DNA of 64,000 nt, taken from Atriophallophorus winterbourni. Lineage: Eukaryota > Platyhelminthes > Trematoda > Plagiorchiida > Microphallidae. The translations under genes and the position numbers were made by a program. The DNA lies in NCBI GenBank assembly GCA_013407085.1, contig JACCGJ010010560.1, positions 1 to 64,000 on the forward strand. Reading direction: 5' to 3'. The notes under the pieces are model-generated. The model was not told the DNA's origin, made no database searches, and worked only from the letters and a program-made list of their open reading frames with translations. This document shows positions 32,517 through 42,950 of this stretch, piece after piece. The number at the start of each line of letters is the position of its first letter. Position 1 is the stretch's first letter.

Positions 32517-33860
32517 ATGCCTAAGATATCTTCTAAGATAGCTTCTAAGGAAAACGATGATAATAGAGATAGCATTGCGAGTTCTCAACAAGTGTTACAA
32601 TTAAAGCGCGATTTAGATGCTGCTAGATCAACGATAGAGCGCTTGACAAAGAAACGACGAGGAGTCTCTGAAGAAGTAAACTTGATCGCCGGTGCAAGTA
32701 GCAAAACTGAAGGGTTCGACTCGGCGGTAAGCTATTTGCAACCAGCGATGAACATGAGTATGGGATTGCCTAAAGTAGAATTATCCTACTTCGACGGTAA
32801 TCCCATAGACTATTGGAAGTTCCTGAAACAGTTTAAATGTTACGTTGAGTCGAGGCTTATGGATCCAGGCCAGCGACTGTTGTATTTGATGTATTATTAT
32901 CGGGGCAAGGCTCGAAAAGCAATTGATGCATGTGTCATGCTACAACCCACTGAGGGTTATACGCGGGCGAAGATGATTTTGAAAGATTTGACTGGACTAC
33001 CACATGTAATTGCCAGGTCAACATTAGAGGAGTTGCTTGATGAAGCTGGACTACTTTCCAACAAGGTAGATGGTTTGTCTGATTTGGCCATAAAAATGGA
33101 AAATTGCCAAATCACATTGAAGCAAATGAAGTGTGACGATGATTTGAATTCAGTCACAACTTTGGAAGGATTAGTGAAATGCTTCCCTGTTGCGTTACAA
33201 CAGCAGTGGGCTGACGCAGCGGATACAATGCTTGCTGACGGGTCAGAAGTTGATTTTGCCAGTCTGACCGAGTTCGTATCTCGGAGAGCAAGAATTGCCA
33301 GGAGCAGATTTGGCATGCTAATAGATAGAACATCTGTCTCTTCGAAGCCATCAGAGAAACCAAGAATGTCAGATGGAAGGAATGTGTTTATGACTACGAG
33401 GGAACCGAGGCCAATGCTGGTTGAATGTTTTCAATGTAGAGGACCTCATAGGATAGAAGATTGTCTTGTTTATCAGGAGGCTGACGTAAAAGCCAGGTGG
33501 AATATGGCTAAGCAGCATGGAATATGTTACGTTTGCTTATGCCGGTCTCACAGGGCATTCGATTGCAAGATTACGAATACTTGTTCCGTTGAAGGTTGTA
33601 GTAGACGACACCATTCTTCGCTGCATTATGATCGTCCTAATGAGCAACTGAAAAGTATAAACTGCAGTGTTACTGCTCTCAGTACAGCAGTAAGCTTAGG
33701 CTACCCGACAGTGAACATTGACACGCCAGTTGGACTTGTTCCAGTCGTGGCTTTACTTGATAATGGCTCTGATACAACTTTGATCTCGCAGAGTTTTGTT
33801 GAGAAATTTTGTATGCCTAAGTTCCCTGCTCAAGTGTCACTTACAACTCTGGGCAGTTGA
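32517..33860 (+). CDS. BEL/Pao gag-protease N-terminal polyprotein
   Basis: 447 codons from ATG 32517 (MPKISSKIASK); the open frame extends upstream to 32388 but the MPKIS start is the better one. Likely coiled coil at about 20-50; BEL-type gag core with YFDGNPIDYWKFLKQF and LMYYYRGKARKAI; zinc-binding runs CFQCRGPHRIEDC, CYVCLCRSHRAFDC and CSVEGCSRRHHSSLH; protease active site LLDNGSDTTLIS near the C-terminus (Asn replacing the usual Ser/Thr next to the catalytic Asp). It stops at 33860 five bases before the inverted LTR, so protease is truncated. Confidence 0.88.
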   Translation: MPKISSKIASKENDDNRDSIASSQQVLQLKRDLDAARSTIERLTKKRRGVSEEVNLIAGASSKTEGFDSAVSYLQPAMNMSMGLPKVELSYFDGNPIDYWKFLKQFKCYVESRLMDPGQRLLYLMYYYRGKARKAIDACVMLQPTEGYTRAKMILKDLTGLPHVIARSTLEELLDEAGLLSNKVDGLSDLAIKMENCQITLKQMKCDDDLNSVTTLEGLVKCFPVALQQQWADAADTMLADGSEVDFASLTEFVSRRARIARSRFGMLIDRTSVSSKPSEKPRMSDGRNVFMTTREPRPMLVECFQCRGPHRIEDCLVYQEADVKARWNMAKQHGICYVCLCRSHRAFDCKITNTCSVEGCSRRHHSSLHYDRPNEQLKSINCSVTALSTAVSLGYPTVNIDTPVGLVPVVALLDNGSDTTLISQSFVEKFCMPKFPAQVSLTTLGS

Positions 33861-33864
33861 GTAC

Positions 33865-34448
33865 TGTAACGTCTGTGACGTGAGTAACACGTATTCCACC
33901 CGTTTCTTAGTTCGACAAATTCAAAACTACAATTCGGATGTTATACGGTACTGTAATTAGCAACAATTACAACAACAATAATTATACAAACCTCAACTGT
34001 ATAGGAACGTTCAGCAAGCAGTGGAGCCAAAATACTCCCGAATCAACTATATCAAATGCAAACAAGTTCGATGACGACCTGAGATATAAATAGAATGAAA
34101 CGACTTACCAAAATTGCCGTCCAAAATGTCTATCAAAGACAGGACACCCAAAAGTGGTGTCGGAATACAAACTAAATACAAGTGCCCAAAATGGCAACCA
34201 AATTCAACAACAAATGACCGACAATGGCCGAAACGAACAATTAAAACAAATATTTCACCAAAGGCGTGTAAAGAAATAATTTACAATAACAGAAATAATT
34301 ACAAAAAGAAATGTTTTATATCAAAATACTGTAGGAAAATAAAACACAAGCAAAATCTATTTCACAAAATTCAAGTTTTGTAACTAAGTTCAAATTAAAA
34401 GGAATGTTGAAGGGAAAGAAAGAATTTCAAACTACTTTGAACCTTACA
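33865..34448 (-). repeat. Inverted BEL-family LTR inside the BEL element
   Basis: 584 bp, reverse complement of the flanking LTRs: TGTAACGTCTGTGACGTGAG at the left and ACTTTGAACCTTACA at the right. Diverged from the outer LTRs by scattered substitutions and ending GACGTTACA where they end GACAATACA. No matching 5-bp duplication: AGTAC on the left, AACGG on the right. Confidence 0.85.
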
Positions 34449-35170
34449 ACGGGTGATGAACTGCTCTCGTCTGAACTTAAATATTCTTTCTGCAGATGGT
34501 GGAGAATTCATTCAGGTTTCGAATGCTTACACCGTAAAAACCTTGCCGCATGTGTCTCAATCGTCAACTAGTGCGTAAACGTTATGATTATTTAAAGGGC
34601 GTTGAATTATTTGACGGTCATGATCGGCCGGTGACAGTGCTGATTGATTGTGACGTTTCTGAAGCACACTGGGCGTTAGAACAGCGGCTCGGTGGAAGAG
34701 GCCGTCCGTTCGCAACGAAGACATTGCTGGGTTGGATATTGCAGAGGCCTGCGTGTGAAACGTCTGAGGATATTAACCTTTGTGTTGTCAGTTGTGATCA
34801 GGAAGCTGAGTTACCTGACACTGAATTAGCTCAGTCGGATTTTGTGACTGAATTTCCCGACACTAATTCGGATCAGATGGAGACTAAGCCTGGTTCACCT
34901 GACACCAAATCAGCCGAAATGAATAGTAGGCCTGGTTCACATGACAGTGACTCAGCCGGAGTGGGGGCGACAGATGGTCAGCGTGACAATTCATATGATT
35001 GGCGCAAGACGTTCGGTTGTGTACCCGATGAGCCATTTGTGTTTCGGACACCGGATACACTTATTTCAATTTGCAGATTAGAGTTGTTTAGATGGCGCAA
35101 GATGTCGCTATTTGAGGATGAAATACACAAGGCTCGTTCGGCTGGGAATGCGCGCGTGAGCTTCTTGTAA
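34449..35170 (+). pseudogene. BEL/Pao protease remnant
   Basis: After the inverted LTR, reading resumes with LNILSADGGEFIQVSNAYTV, then after a frameshift 206 codons from 34550: LVRKRYDYLKGVELFD and HWALEQRLGGRGRPFATKTLLGWIL, matching the end of BEL/Pao protease (TLLGW). A Ser/Asp/Thr-rich tail with degenerate repeats (PDTKSAEMNSRPGSHDSDS) follows. There is no RT YVDD box, RNase H or integrase before the 3' LTR, so this copy is deleted. Confidence 0.75.
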
Positions 35171-35375
35171 GGAACGGTGGCAGAACCGGAGGACGTGGTG
35201 GGTCTTAGTCTGGCAAACTATTTCCCTATAAAAAGCCACATGTGTCCAATGATGGCGATGCGACGTGGCGTGTGTGACTCGCCACTAAATAAAGTCATTT
35301 GCTGCACGGAATTCGTTAGGGTATTCTTCGAACAATCGTTGTACAGTTAAGCCCTAGAAAGAATTTGGTCGGAGG

Positions 35376-35949
35376 TGTAAGGTTCAAAGTAGTTTGAAAT
35401 TCTTCCTTTCCCTTTAACATTTCTTTTCTTTTGAACCTAGTTACTAAACCTGAATTTTGTGAAATAGATTTTGCTTGTGTTTAATTTTCCTACAGTATTT
35501 TTATATAAAACTTCTCTTTTTTAATCATTTCTGTTATTGTAAATCTTTTCTTTACACGACTTCGGTCAAATGTTTGTTTTAATTTATTGTTTCTTCCATT
35601 GTCGGTCATTGTTGCGGAATTTGGTTGCCATTTTGGGCTTCAGTATTTTGCTTGAATTTGGACGCTATTTTGAGTGTCATTTTTGCTTGTCACAGAAAGT
35701 TTGGACGACAATTTGGTAAATCGATTCTTCTTATTTTTATATCAGGTCGTCTTTTGTTTGAATTGAATTTGATTCTGGTGTATTTGGCTCCATTGTTGCT
35801 GTGACGTTCCTATAAAATTAAGGTTTGTATAGTTATTTTTGTTGTAATTGTTGTTAATTACAGTACCGTAGAATATCCCGATCGTTGTTTCGAATTTATC
35901 GAAATAACGAACGGGTGGACTACGCGTACCTCACGTCACAGACAATAAA
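35376..35949 (+). repeat. BEL element 3' LTR
   Basis: 574 bp, TGTAAGG...GACAATAAA (final CA lost by one change), followed by GTGGG. Confidence 0.9.
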
Positions 35950-35954
35950 GTGGG

Positions 35955-37010
35955 GTTGCCATGAAAGTGTCATGCTTTCGGCCATAATACTTTTTCCGTA
36001 ACAAACGTAACGCAAGCACTGATATCAGGATGGGAAAGATTGCGTAGGAGCAGATGTAGGCACATCCGTAGGCTTGACAACAAAGAACCAGAAGCTTCGT
36101 AAACAGTTCGTGCTGAGACGTTCCTGCATCCCCAGGGTATATGGCGAACAGCCTCGCCTGGAAAAAGCTGAGTGGCGTGTCGTCGGGCTGGTAACCAACT
36201 TGTCTGATAAGTTTCGTGTTGCGCAGCGTGTGCTCATGGTTGGGACTACCGGGAGGATGGCGACAGGCTTTGGCGATCCGGGGGTGGCGCGTGCCACGGC
36301 TTCCACAGCGGGAGGTACATGCGTACTGAGGGATACACGAAGGATGCGAGTATTCCGGGTAAGGGATAGGATGGCGACAAGAGTCGGTGATCCCAGGTTG
36401 GCGCGTGCCACGTTTTTCAAAGCTGGAAGTGCATGTATACCTGAGATGTGAGAAGAAAATAACTCTTTAGTGCATGGGTTTATGGCCACGACCGAGTTAT
36501 AGTGAAGAGGTACAAAAAGCATGCACAGGATATACCAAGCGATAAAAACGTGTTAAATACCCGCTACATAATTGTCAAATGTGCCGTTCCCGACTCTACT
36601 CACTGTGAAGACGGCGGATTGCGGGTAAATACTTGATGTACACGTGGCTATTATCAAATATGGTGGGGTTGCCATGAAAGTGTCATGCTGCACGTACCCA
36701 CTGGCTTTCGGCAATAATACTTTTTCCGTAACAAACGTAACGCAAGCACTAATGTCAGGATGGGAAAGATTGCGTATGGTGTGACTAATGCGCCGTCTAA
36801 AAGCAGACAGGGTAGGTGGTCGGAAAGCGCTTTGCGATACGTCGCAAAGGATATTGCCCAAGCATCGGGCAAGGGGAGATGTGTGATGAAAGAATAAGCG
36901 TCCGAGAGCTGTGAGATGCCGGCATTGGTAGCTTGCACTGCAGCGATTTCGCTGAGGTCGAGGGAGAGTAGCCAGTCTATGACACACGTTGTAGAGATAG
37001 GAATTTTGGC
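35955..37010. repeat. Repeat F: end of F1 and tandem copy F2
   Basis: 35955-36045 completes F1. At 36046 sequence matching 30990 onward starts again and runs uninterrupted to about 36775, so F is tandemly duplicated with a unit of roughly 0.7 kb. F2 also has the two GC-rich sub-repeats (36250-36440). Confidence 0.75.
36553..36987 (-). other. Unassigned minus-strand frame in repeat F2
   Basis: 144 open codons, with a second open frame overlapping (36654-36938). The alternative frame reads QATNAGISQLSDAYSF, DAWAISFATYRKALSDHLP, which looks protein-like, but I do not recognise a family. Could be part of a degenerate structural gene of element F, or chance. Confidence 0.25.
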
Positions 37011-37375
37011 ACCTGAGCTATATCATATGTCAGTCGTAAAATGACTGACAAAATCCTGGTGCATAGTCTCTCTAGTAGAGTACCTACTCAACGATCCGTT
37101 GATTGATGTACGAGGGGCTTACAAGCAGTAAACAAAGTAAACTGTCTGCCCTGTAGATTGTGTTCGAACCTGACTTGTGAATTGATCAACAAGTGTAGTT
37201 ATGTGATGCATATGACGTTTTGCTGTAAAACGTGTTTAAGGAGGAAAAAATTATCCTGAAATAACGCCGATGTAAATCGGAAAAAGACGTACCGGAAAAA
37301 TCTCGAATTGTGCGTGAATATTGGGCTTACCAATTGTAGTACACGAACGATTCGTGTATCACGTCGGGCTCACCA
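37011..37375. other. No recognised gene
   Basis: Contains two small hairpins (GTCAGTCGTAAAATGACTGAC at about 37031 and ACACGAACGATTCGTGT at about 37342). The last ~20 bp (GTCGGGCTCACCAATT) also precede F4 at 48811. Confidence 0.5.
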
Positions 37376-37560
37376 ATTTGTAGTGGACTGACCACTACAA
37401 TAATGTCCCCAAGAATGTTGGAGAAAAGGCACAGGAGATGAAAGGTTTATCGCGGTAGCCAAGAGATGCAGCGGAATCCATCACGGAACACGAATCAACG
37501 GAAAGTGATTTATCAAGGTCAATTGTTATGTACAGTAAAACAATATTGTTACACACTACA
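37376..37560. repeat. Repeat F, short copy F3
   Basis: Starts with the same TGTAGTGGACTGACCACTACA palindrome and runs to AAACAATATTGTTACACA, then stops. Confidence 0.75.
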
Positions 37561-37611
37561 CCAGATTGAACGCACGCGACATCAGATGTCAAGGTTCCGG
37601 ATGATGTAGTT

Positions 37612-38930
37612 TAAATTCAATTTCAAGTTCCACAGGGCTGAAGGCTGATAACAGTCAATCACGCGCCTAGATTTCCTTCGACGGTATGCGGTTGACCACC
37701 CGGTAATTCTAATTTCAATAAACAGTTCGTAAGGTTAACAAATTCTTGTTAGCAGATATCTGAAAAGAGAGGTAGGTGTTCTATTCCCCAGTACAGTGAG
37801 AGGTCATCGATTCAGGAAACAATGCAATAATATGCGGGAACAATGTATGATGCATGAAATGACTAGCAAAGTGCTGCAGAGTCAAATACTGCACGTGAGC
37901 TAATATGCTGTCAGTTGGACTATGCCTAGACAAATATGAGAGAAAAAATGATACTATACAAATAAATGTTTTTAAAAGTTTTATTAGAAAAGGTTTCGAT
38001 ATAGGGTAGACCATTTAGCGTCTATTTCCCTTTTAAAGCTTGACACGTAAGGCAGGTATATTAAACCATCTAGAAGCTTATTCCAGCGGTTAAACAAACG
38101 GTTGCTAAAAATTGATCACGCACAAGCAGAATGGGTTTACAATTGAGTAGCTTCATTGAATTACCCCTTGCATGTGTTTTCCGTGCAATTTTCAGTAATA
38201 TTGTCACCAGTTTGACCCATTAGAATCTTACAGACTTCTATTAGATCGCCTCGCAGCCACCGTCTATTTTGTGAGAATAGATGTAGGTCCTAGATACTTG
38301 CACCGTATGTTTCACATGACTGACCATCAACCACCCAAGTCACATGGCACTTGACCCTTTCGGGACATGCGATATCTTTTTTTCAAGTACGATGCACAGG
38401 GTTGAACACAGTGTACCAATTCGCAAACATGCACGGATGTGCAATCATGCAATACTTTGTGCTGTGTGGCTGACACCGTGCTAAATTGATTGGCCAGAGT
38501 TAGTGAGCTGCATGCTGAAACAGGCTGAAGTCTCACTACCATTTTCTGTTCTTTTTTTTCCTCATATCTGTCTAGGCCTGGGCAGCCTGACAGTATCTTA
38601 GCCCACGTGCAGTCTCTGACTGTGCGGCACTTTGTCTGAATCAGGCTTGTGCTTCATACCCTCATGCCATACCTCCTATAGAGGAATGAATATAGACGTT
38701 TTCGGCATGATAACGCTGAGCGCAATCTGAACAATTCTCTTCGAGCCTTGTTTGCTGCTTCGGCACATTGAGTAGACCACTTAAAATCTCCTGTGATAAT
38801 AATAGCGAGATCCTTCACTTTCTGAGCAGCCGCTATTCTGATAGTTCCTTCGCCGATTTCTAGTTGTGTTGTTGCCAAACAGTCGTCAGAAGGTCGCTCT
38901 GTCCCGGGTTGACGCCCTACATGTCCAAAT
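37612..38930 (-). mobile_element. LINE family C, copy C4 (contains SINE S1)
   Basis: Minus strand: RT thumb (38930-38674; CLATTQLEIGEGTIRIAAAQ, VKDLAIIITGDFKW), SINE insertion (38431-38673), more RT (38430-38050), 3' UTR with SINE-like block (37945-37860), hairpin (37810-37783) and family terminus AGCCCTGTGGAACTTGAA at about 37630. Collinear with C1 14660-15710. Confidence 0.75.
38431..38673 (+). mobile_element. SINE S, copy S1
   Basis: GCACGGATGTGCAATC through GCTTCATACC...CATACC. Lies inside the C4 RT, so it inserted after C4. It carries the internal stem GTTAGTGAG...CTCACTACC and the 3' block TCTGTCTAGGCCTGGGCAGC. Confidence 0.85.
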
Positions 38931-39522
38931 GCCACAATCCATCGATGGTGCAGCCTAAACGCGAATGTCGCCAGTTATATGGCCGTGGAACCTCAAACGC
39001 TTATTCCTTTGCTTTTTCGACCCGCCACTCAATAAACAGTGCGTTTTGTACAATCTCTCATATTCTTATACCGGATTAAACTATTGAACTATTAGAAAAT
39101 TCAAGCACCCTCCGAATGAAACTGGGCATACGCTTCGGCTTGGTCGATTATCCCTGTGATAATGATACCTTCAGCCCTACGCATCTTCAAACTGAACGTG
39201 AACTTAAACGTGATTGCCAACAAGTGTCTAAAAAAATTCTTGTTGCAGAAAAGTATTAAATGGTATCGAGTGTAATGCTTGCAAGAGATGGGCACATCCG
39301 AAGTGTTCAGGGATAAATCCCGAGCACAATAAGATTTATATTACTCACCGTTGGCTATAATGGATATGTAGTGAGTAAAAATGGGCAGCTAAAGAAGCAT
39401 TTTCAGAAAAGTCTAAATATGCTCGTTCTCCGCAATGCAACAAAGCTTCTAAGGTTAGTGCGAATAGATCATTTGCTGAAGTTGTACGTGAGAATATCAC
39501 TGCTAGCCCCGCGGTAAAAACA

Positions 39523-39891
39523 ATGAACTCAAATGAAATTACGGTGAGTGAATATGCCAAGATTGCAAAGTCACGCAAAAGGATTAAAAAGGTTAAGGCA
39601 CCGAATCAAGCGGCTAAACTAGATTTCACTTCACAGACCCCGTCTCCGAAGCCACGCAAAAGTAAGAACAAGGCACAGACAGGTCGTGAAGCGGTAACCA
39701 CCAGAAAATGTAACTCTCAGTTAAATTTAATTGCTACTGTCGTTTCGAGCCTCGATAAGATATCAAAGGATCTGGAGCAACTTAAATCGGCTCGTCAGGG
39801 AATACGGGATAAATCTCGTAACATGCTAGTGCTTAATCACGATGAACCCTATATACGCGAAGCCCAAACGCGTAAGTCCGGAGTTGTATAA
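39523..39891 (+). pseudogene. LINE C5 ORF1, C-terminal part
   Basis: 122 open codons: a lysine-rich linker, a possible coil (LNLIATVVSSLDKISKDLEQ) and NMLVLNHDEPYIREAQTRKS, matching LNREEPLIRESKSRR of C1 ORF1. Followed after a stop by NRVHRVGVWK in another frame near 39940. The N-terminal PHD-like finger is upstream at 39250-39350, separated by a stop (RWL-stop-W). Confidence 0.65.
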
Positions 39892-40397
39892 GAAATCTAC
39901 TCCGTAATGTTGGCATGCGCCCAGATACGCCACTAAATCGTGTTCATCGTGTTGGCGTATGGAAGGGTGACAAAAGTGAGTCAAACCACTTTTAGTTGAA
40001 TTTCTCTTGCATTTCCAGCGTGACCTGTTCTTTGCAAGTTACATTGTCTTTAATGAAACAATCAAACGGAATCATGTCGTCATGCCCGACGACAAAAAGG
40101 AATCCGTTAGGTCAAAAAATTCACGTTATGATGTTAATTATAACTGAATGCGCTGTTCTTCAGAAAAGGATGTCTCTTTGTCAAATAAAGAAATAAAGAT
40201 GTATACGTTAATCATCATATTGACCCTGAAATTCCACAGCTCGTGATTAGCAACCTTCAAGATAAAGTAGACCTTTAGGCCGCGCAAGGCGATCCGACTC
40301 TCTTAAGCACACCAGAAAACGTGCCGACTCTTCGGGTATTACGCCCGAAGATCAAGCAGGATTTATTAAGAATATATCGCGAAACACCGTCGCCACA

Positions 40398-41028
40398 GTG
40401 ATATACAGAAATTCTTGTAGTATCCGAAATATGTTGTCTGAACTCTCCATCCTAGCGCATGAGTTGAGACCGCACGTAATAGCACTTTTCGAAACCTGGC
40501 TATCTGCAACTGATTATATTCCTGACACAATTTGTAGCAGTTATTCTGTGGTCAGATGTGATAGACCAGGTGAACTCAAAGGGGTTAGCGTTGCTATCTT
40601 TCTCGGACTAGTTCTTCAAACTTCAGAATCGAGCGTTAGGCTAAGCACGCACATCGTCCAACTTAGCTCATGTCGTCTTTTCAAAGCTTTCTTACAACAT
40701 GGAAATATGCCGAGTATTTGGAAGCTGGCTACATAACGCCGGCAGTCGATCCTCAGTTTGTAAGTACAGACCTGTAAGTCTTACTAGCATCCTATCAAAA
40801 ATCCTGGCGAAACATATTAGGGATAGGATCTGTTGCCATCTAGTTGATTACTCGTTGCTAAACTCTGCTCAGCACGGCTTCCTTAAAGGGAAGTCGTGCC
40901 TAACAAACCTTTTATGTTTTCTTAACGAGGTTGCAGGCAACCGGGTAGTATCATGCCTACGTTCAACGATGCCGATGACAACGCTTTGTACCCCCTTTTC
41001 GCTTTGTACATCTCATTGTTTATGTTGA
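40398..41028 (+). pseudogene. LINE C5 endonuclease-RT fusion remnant
   Basis: YRNSCSIRNMLSEL and VIALFETWLSA (endonuclease) lead through VRCDRPGELKGVSVAIF straight into RLFKAFLQHGNMPSIWK (RT fingers), then, shifted, KYRPVSLTSILSKIL and LLNSAQHGFLKGKSCLTNLL. The EN-RT join is an internal deletion and not a fusion of functional significance. Confidence 0.7.
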
Positions 41029-41080
41029 ACGGCACTATATCTGTATCAGATTGTGCAAATATAATAAAATAATATAACTA
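40932..41080. repeat. 149-bp insertion with 8-bp duplication in LINE C5
   Basis: AACGAGGT at 40924-40931 is repeated at 41081-41088, and the RT reading on both sides is continuous. The insert is AT-rich at its right end (AAATATAATAAAATAATATA) and resembles part of the gypsy LTR (ATCTGTATCAGATTGTGCAA versus ATCTGTATCAAAGCTTGTAC at 4759). No clear inverted termini. Confidence 0.5.
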
Positions 41081-41349
41081 AACGAGGTCACCATGAGGCT
41101 ATATAAAGGCCAACAAGTTGAAGTTTTTTACATGGACTTTTGCAAGGCCATTGATTCGGTAAACCACAGATTGCTTGCAACCAAACAGATAGAATTTCCA
41201 TGCTGCATTATATTTGCAAATGTACTTCAAATGTAAAGGTGAGTATCATTCATTTTACTCGAGAGAGTCTAAGTTTCGGGTTTCTGCGTGGAATAACTGA
41301 GCGATTCCATTCAGTTGACAGTGAGGTGAGCTTGTTTATTTCACATCAA

Positions 41350-41560
41350 ATTTAAGGTCCTTCCACTTGTTCTTCATGCTATTTGTCATTGCGGTCTCAC
41401 ATCAACTGATGCGGCACACGCCCCGGTTAAAATTCGAACGACTGTCTTGTTATCAATCCCAGAATTCGATCTGCTGGTGATTGTCTGTGCCACGTTGCCT
41501 GTACTCGTATCTGAACATTTGAGCGCCAACAAGTTTCGTGGCTACTCAGCCTTCTGACGG
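41350..41560 (+). pseudogene. Gypsy integrase C-terminal relic
   Basis: Reads LPLVLHAICHCGLTSTDAAH, resembling LPLVLHGIRSAIKEDMQCSA of the integrase at 4029, then a degraded region with PEFDLLVIVCATLPVLVSEH. Only about 70 codons. Confidence 0.4.
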
Positions 41561-41635
41561 AACAACTAAAAGATTACAATGAAGAATGCAATGAAGGTTT
41601 TGTTAATCTAGTGTCTCTTATATTCAGTGTTCTTG

Positions 41636-41795
41636 ACGGTTCCACGACAGTTGCTCCTTGACAATTGCTCCCCGACAATTACTCCGCGACAATAGCTCCT
41701 TGACAATAGCTCCTTGGTATATTTGCTCCTTTCCCAATTGCTCCTTGTCCAATTGCTCCTTGCCCTATTGCCCCTTGACCAATTGCTCCATGACT
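41636..41795. repeat. 15-bp minisatellite
   Basis: About ten degenerate units of GACAATTGCTCCTTG (variants ATAGCTCCTTG, CCAATTGCTCC). It lies roughly 280 bp beyond the 3' end of a MULE transposase remnant and could be its subterminal repeat. Confidence 0.8.
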
Positions 41796-42072
41796 TTTAG
41801 ATCACGATCAGATTGGTTAACATTGCGACGAAAATAATTCATACAAGTGAAGACAAGTATTTTTCTTCTTTGAACATTTTAATAAAAATTGATTAAAATA
41901 CTATAGATCACTGTATTAACAAAAACAATAACTAAGCCATGTGTTTTTCAGTGTTTTTCACAAAATACTGGTCTCATGTCTGATAACTGCACACACAAAT
42001 ATATCACTTTCATAAAACATCTTCCAAACTACTGTCTTGATTGTCTTCTCCTTCTTCCTCTGCAACAGAAGC

Positions 42073-42775
42073 CTACAAATTGTAGCAAAAGGCAATGCTC
42101 TTCAGTACACTCACGGTGTCCCGACCCTGCTGACCTTCAACAACTCTTTTAATTCTTTCTGCCAGTTTGATGTGTTTCTTCCTTTTTGGTGGTGGGGGCT
42201 GACCACTCAACAGCTGGGTTATTGTGTTTTTGTTTAACATCTTTTCTTTTTTGATGCTGTCAATGAATCTGAACACATGAGGGAATAACGCTCCCACAAG
42301 AGACTGCATTCTGTTGTGCCAGGCCTCGATACTGTTGTTGGTTCGTGGCATGTCTGACATGGTACGTTTGTACTGGTTCCACAGTTCGATGGGAAACATG
42401 GGGGCACGGCGTTCAGCTCCTTGCCGTCTTGGTGGCCTCCCGATCCAGGTGTCTTCAAAATAGTCAACAAATGCCTCGTCTCCATTCTCTGCCATGCATG
42501 TGACGAAACCTTGATTTTCTGCCAGAGTTTCAAATGCCCCAACAACTTGGTCACGGGGAAGAAATGCAAGCGCAGGAAGACACCGAATCCAACATGCAAA
42601 AAGACCATCCTCTTCAGCATAGGTGGTCGCTAATCCGAATTGCTGACACTTCCTCCAGCAGCACTGACCCAGATGAAAGAAGCAGCCTGTCACTACAAGG
42701 CCAGGAAACTCCTGTTCAACAGCACGGACGGCAGCATTTTCAACTTTGTTGCATTTGCCACGCTCAGTTACACAC
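42073..42775 (-). pseudogene. MULE-type transposase, C-terminal part
   Basis: Minus strand. From about 42775 the reading NAAVRAVEQEFPGL leads into VTGCFFHLGQCCWRKCQQFG, FLPRDQVVGAFETL, then PRTNNSIEAWHNRMQSLVGAL and HVFRFIDSIKKE, ending ...SIAFCYNL at 42073. Mutator-like transposases of the FLYWCH/MULE type have exactly this order: DF.xA...GCxFH..Q..W+K, then TNN..E.WH. The N-terminal half (FLYWCH zinc finger, first catalytic Asp residues) is absent, so it is a fragment, although 206 codons are open. Confidence 0.8.
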
Positions 42776-42950
42776 TTTTACGAATTTTCACAGTTTCACA
42801 GTTGAACTGTAAAATAAAAACTCTATTTTACTTATTTTCGAAAGTTTAAACACACAATTCATTATTGCACCTTTTGCTGATTAATTACTCCGTAATAAAG
42901 TCAGTATTCCGTTTTTATCTTGCATCACAGTGTTTTAGCAATTTTCAACT

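Larger units (their letters stand above)
31608..35949 (+). mobile_element. BEL/Pao LTR retrotransposon, internally deleted
   Basis: 4.3 kb with 574-bp LTRs and 5-bp duplication GTGGG. Gag and the start of protease are intact, but an inverted LTR of the same family (33865-34448) interrupts protease and RT-RNase H-integrase are missing. Inserted into repeat F1. Confidence 0.9.
39240..41210 (+). mobile_element. CR1-like LINE, family C-related copy C5 (internally deleted)
   Basis: PHD-like finger start at about 39250 (IECNACKRWAHPKCSGI), ORF1 remainder 39523-39891, endonuclease N-terminal half (40398-40650), direct jump to RT (40660-40960) and RT palm continuing at 41083-41200 (VFYMDFCKAIDSVNH). 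The jump from endonuclease to RT removes about 1 kb. Confidence 0.7.

Noticed and set aside
42421..42849. Plus-strand frames around 42421-42849
   Set aside because: Antisense shadows of the MULE transposase.
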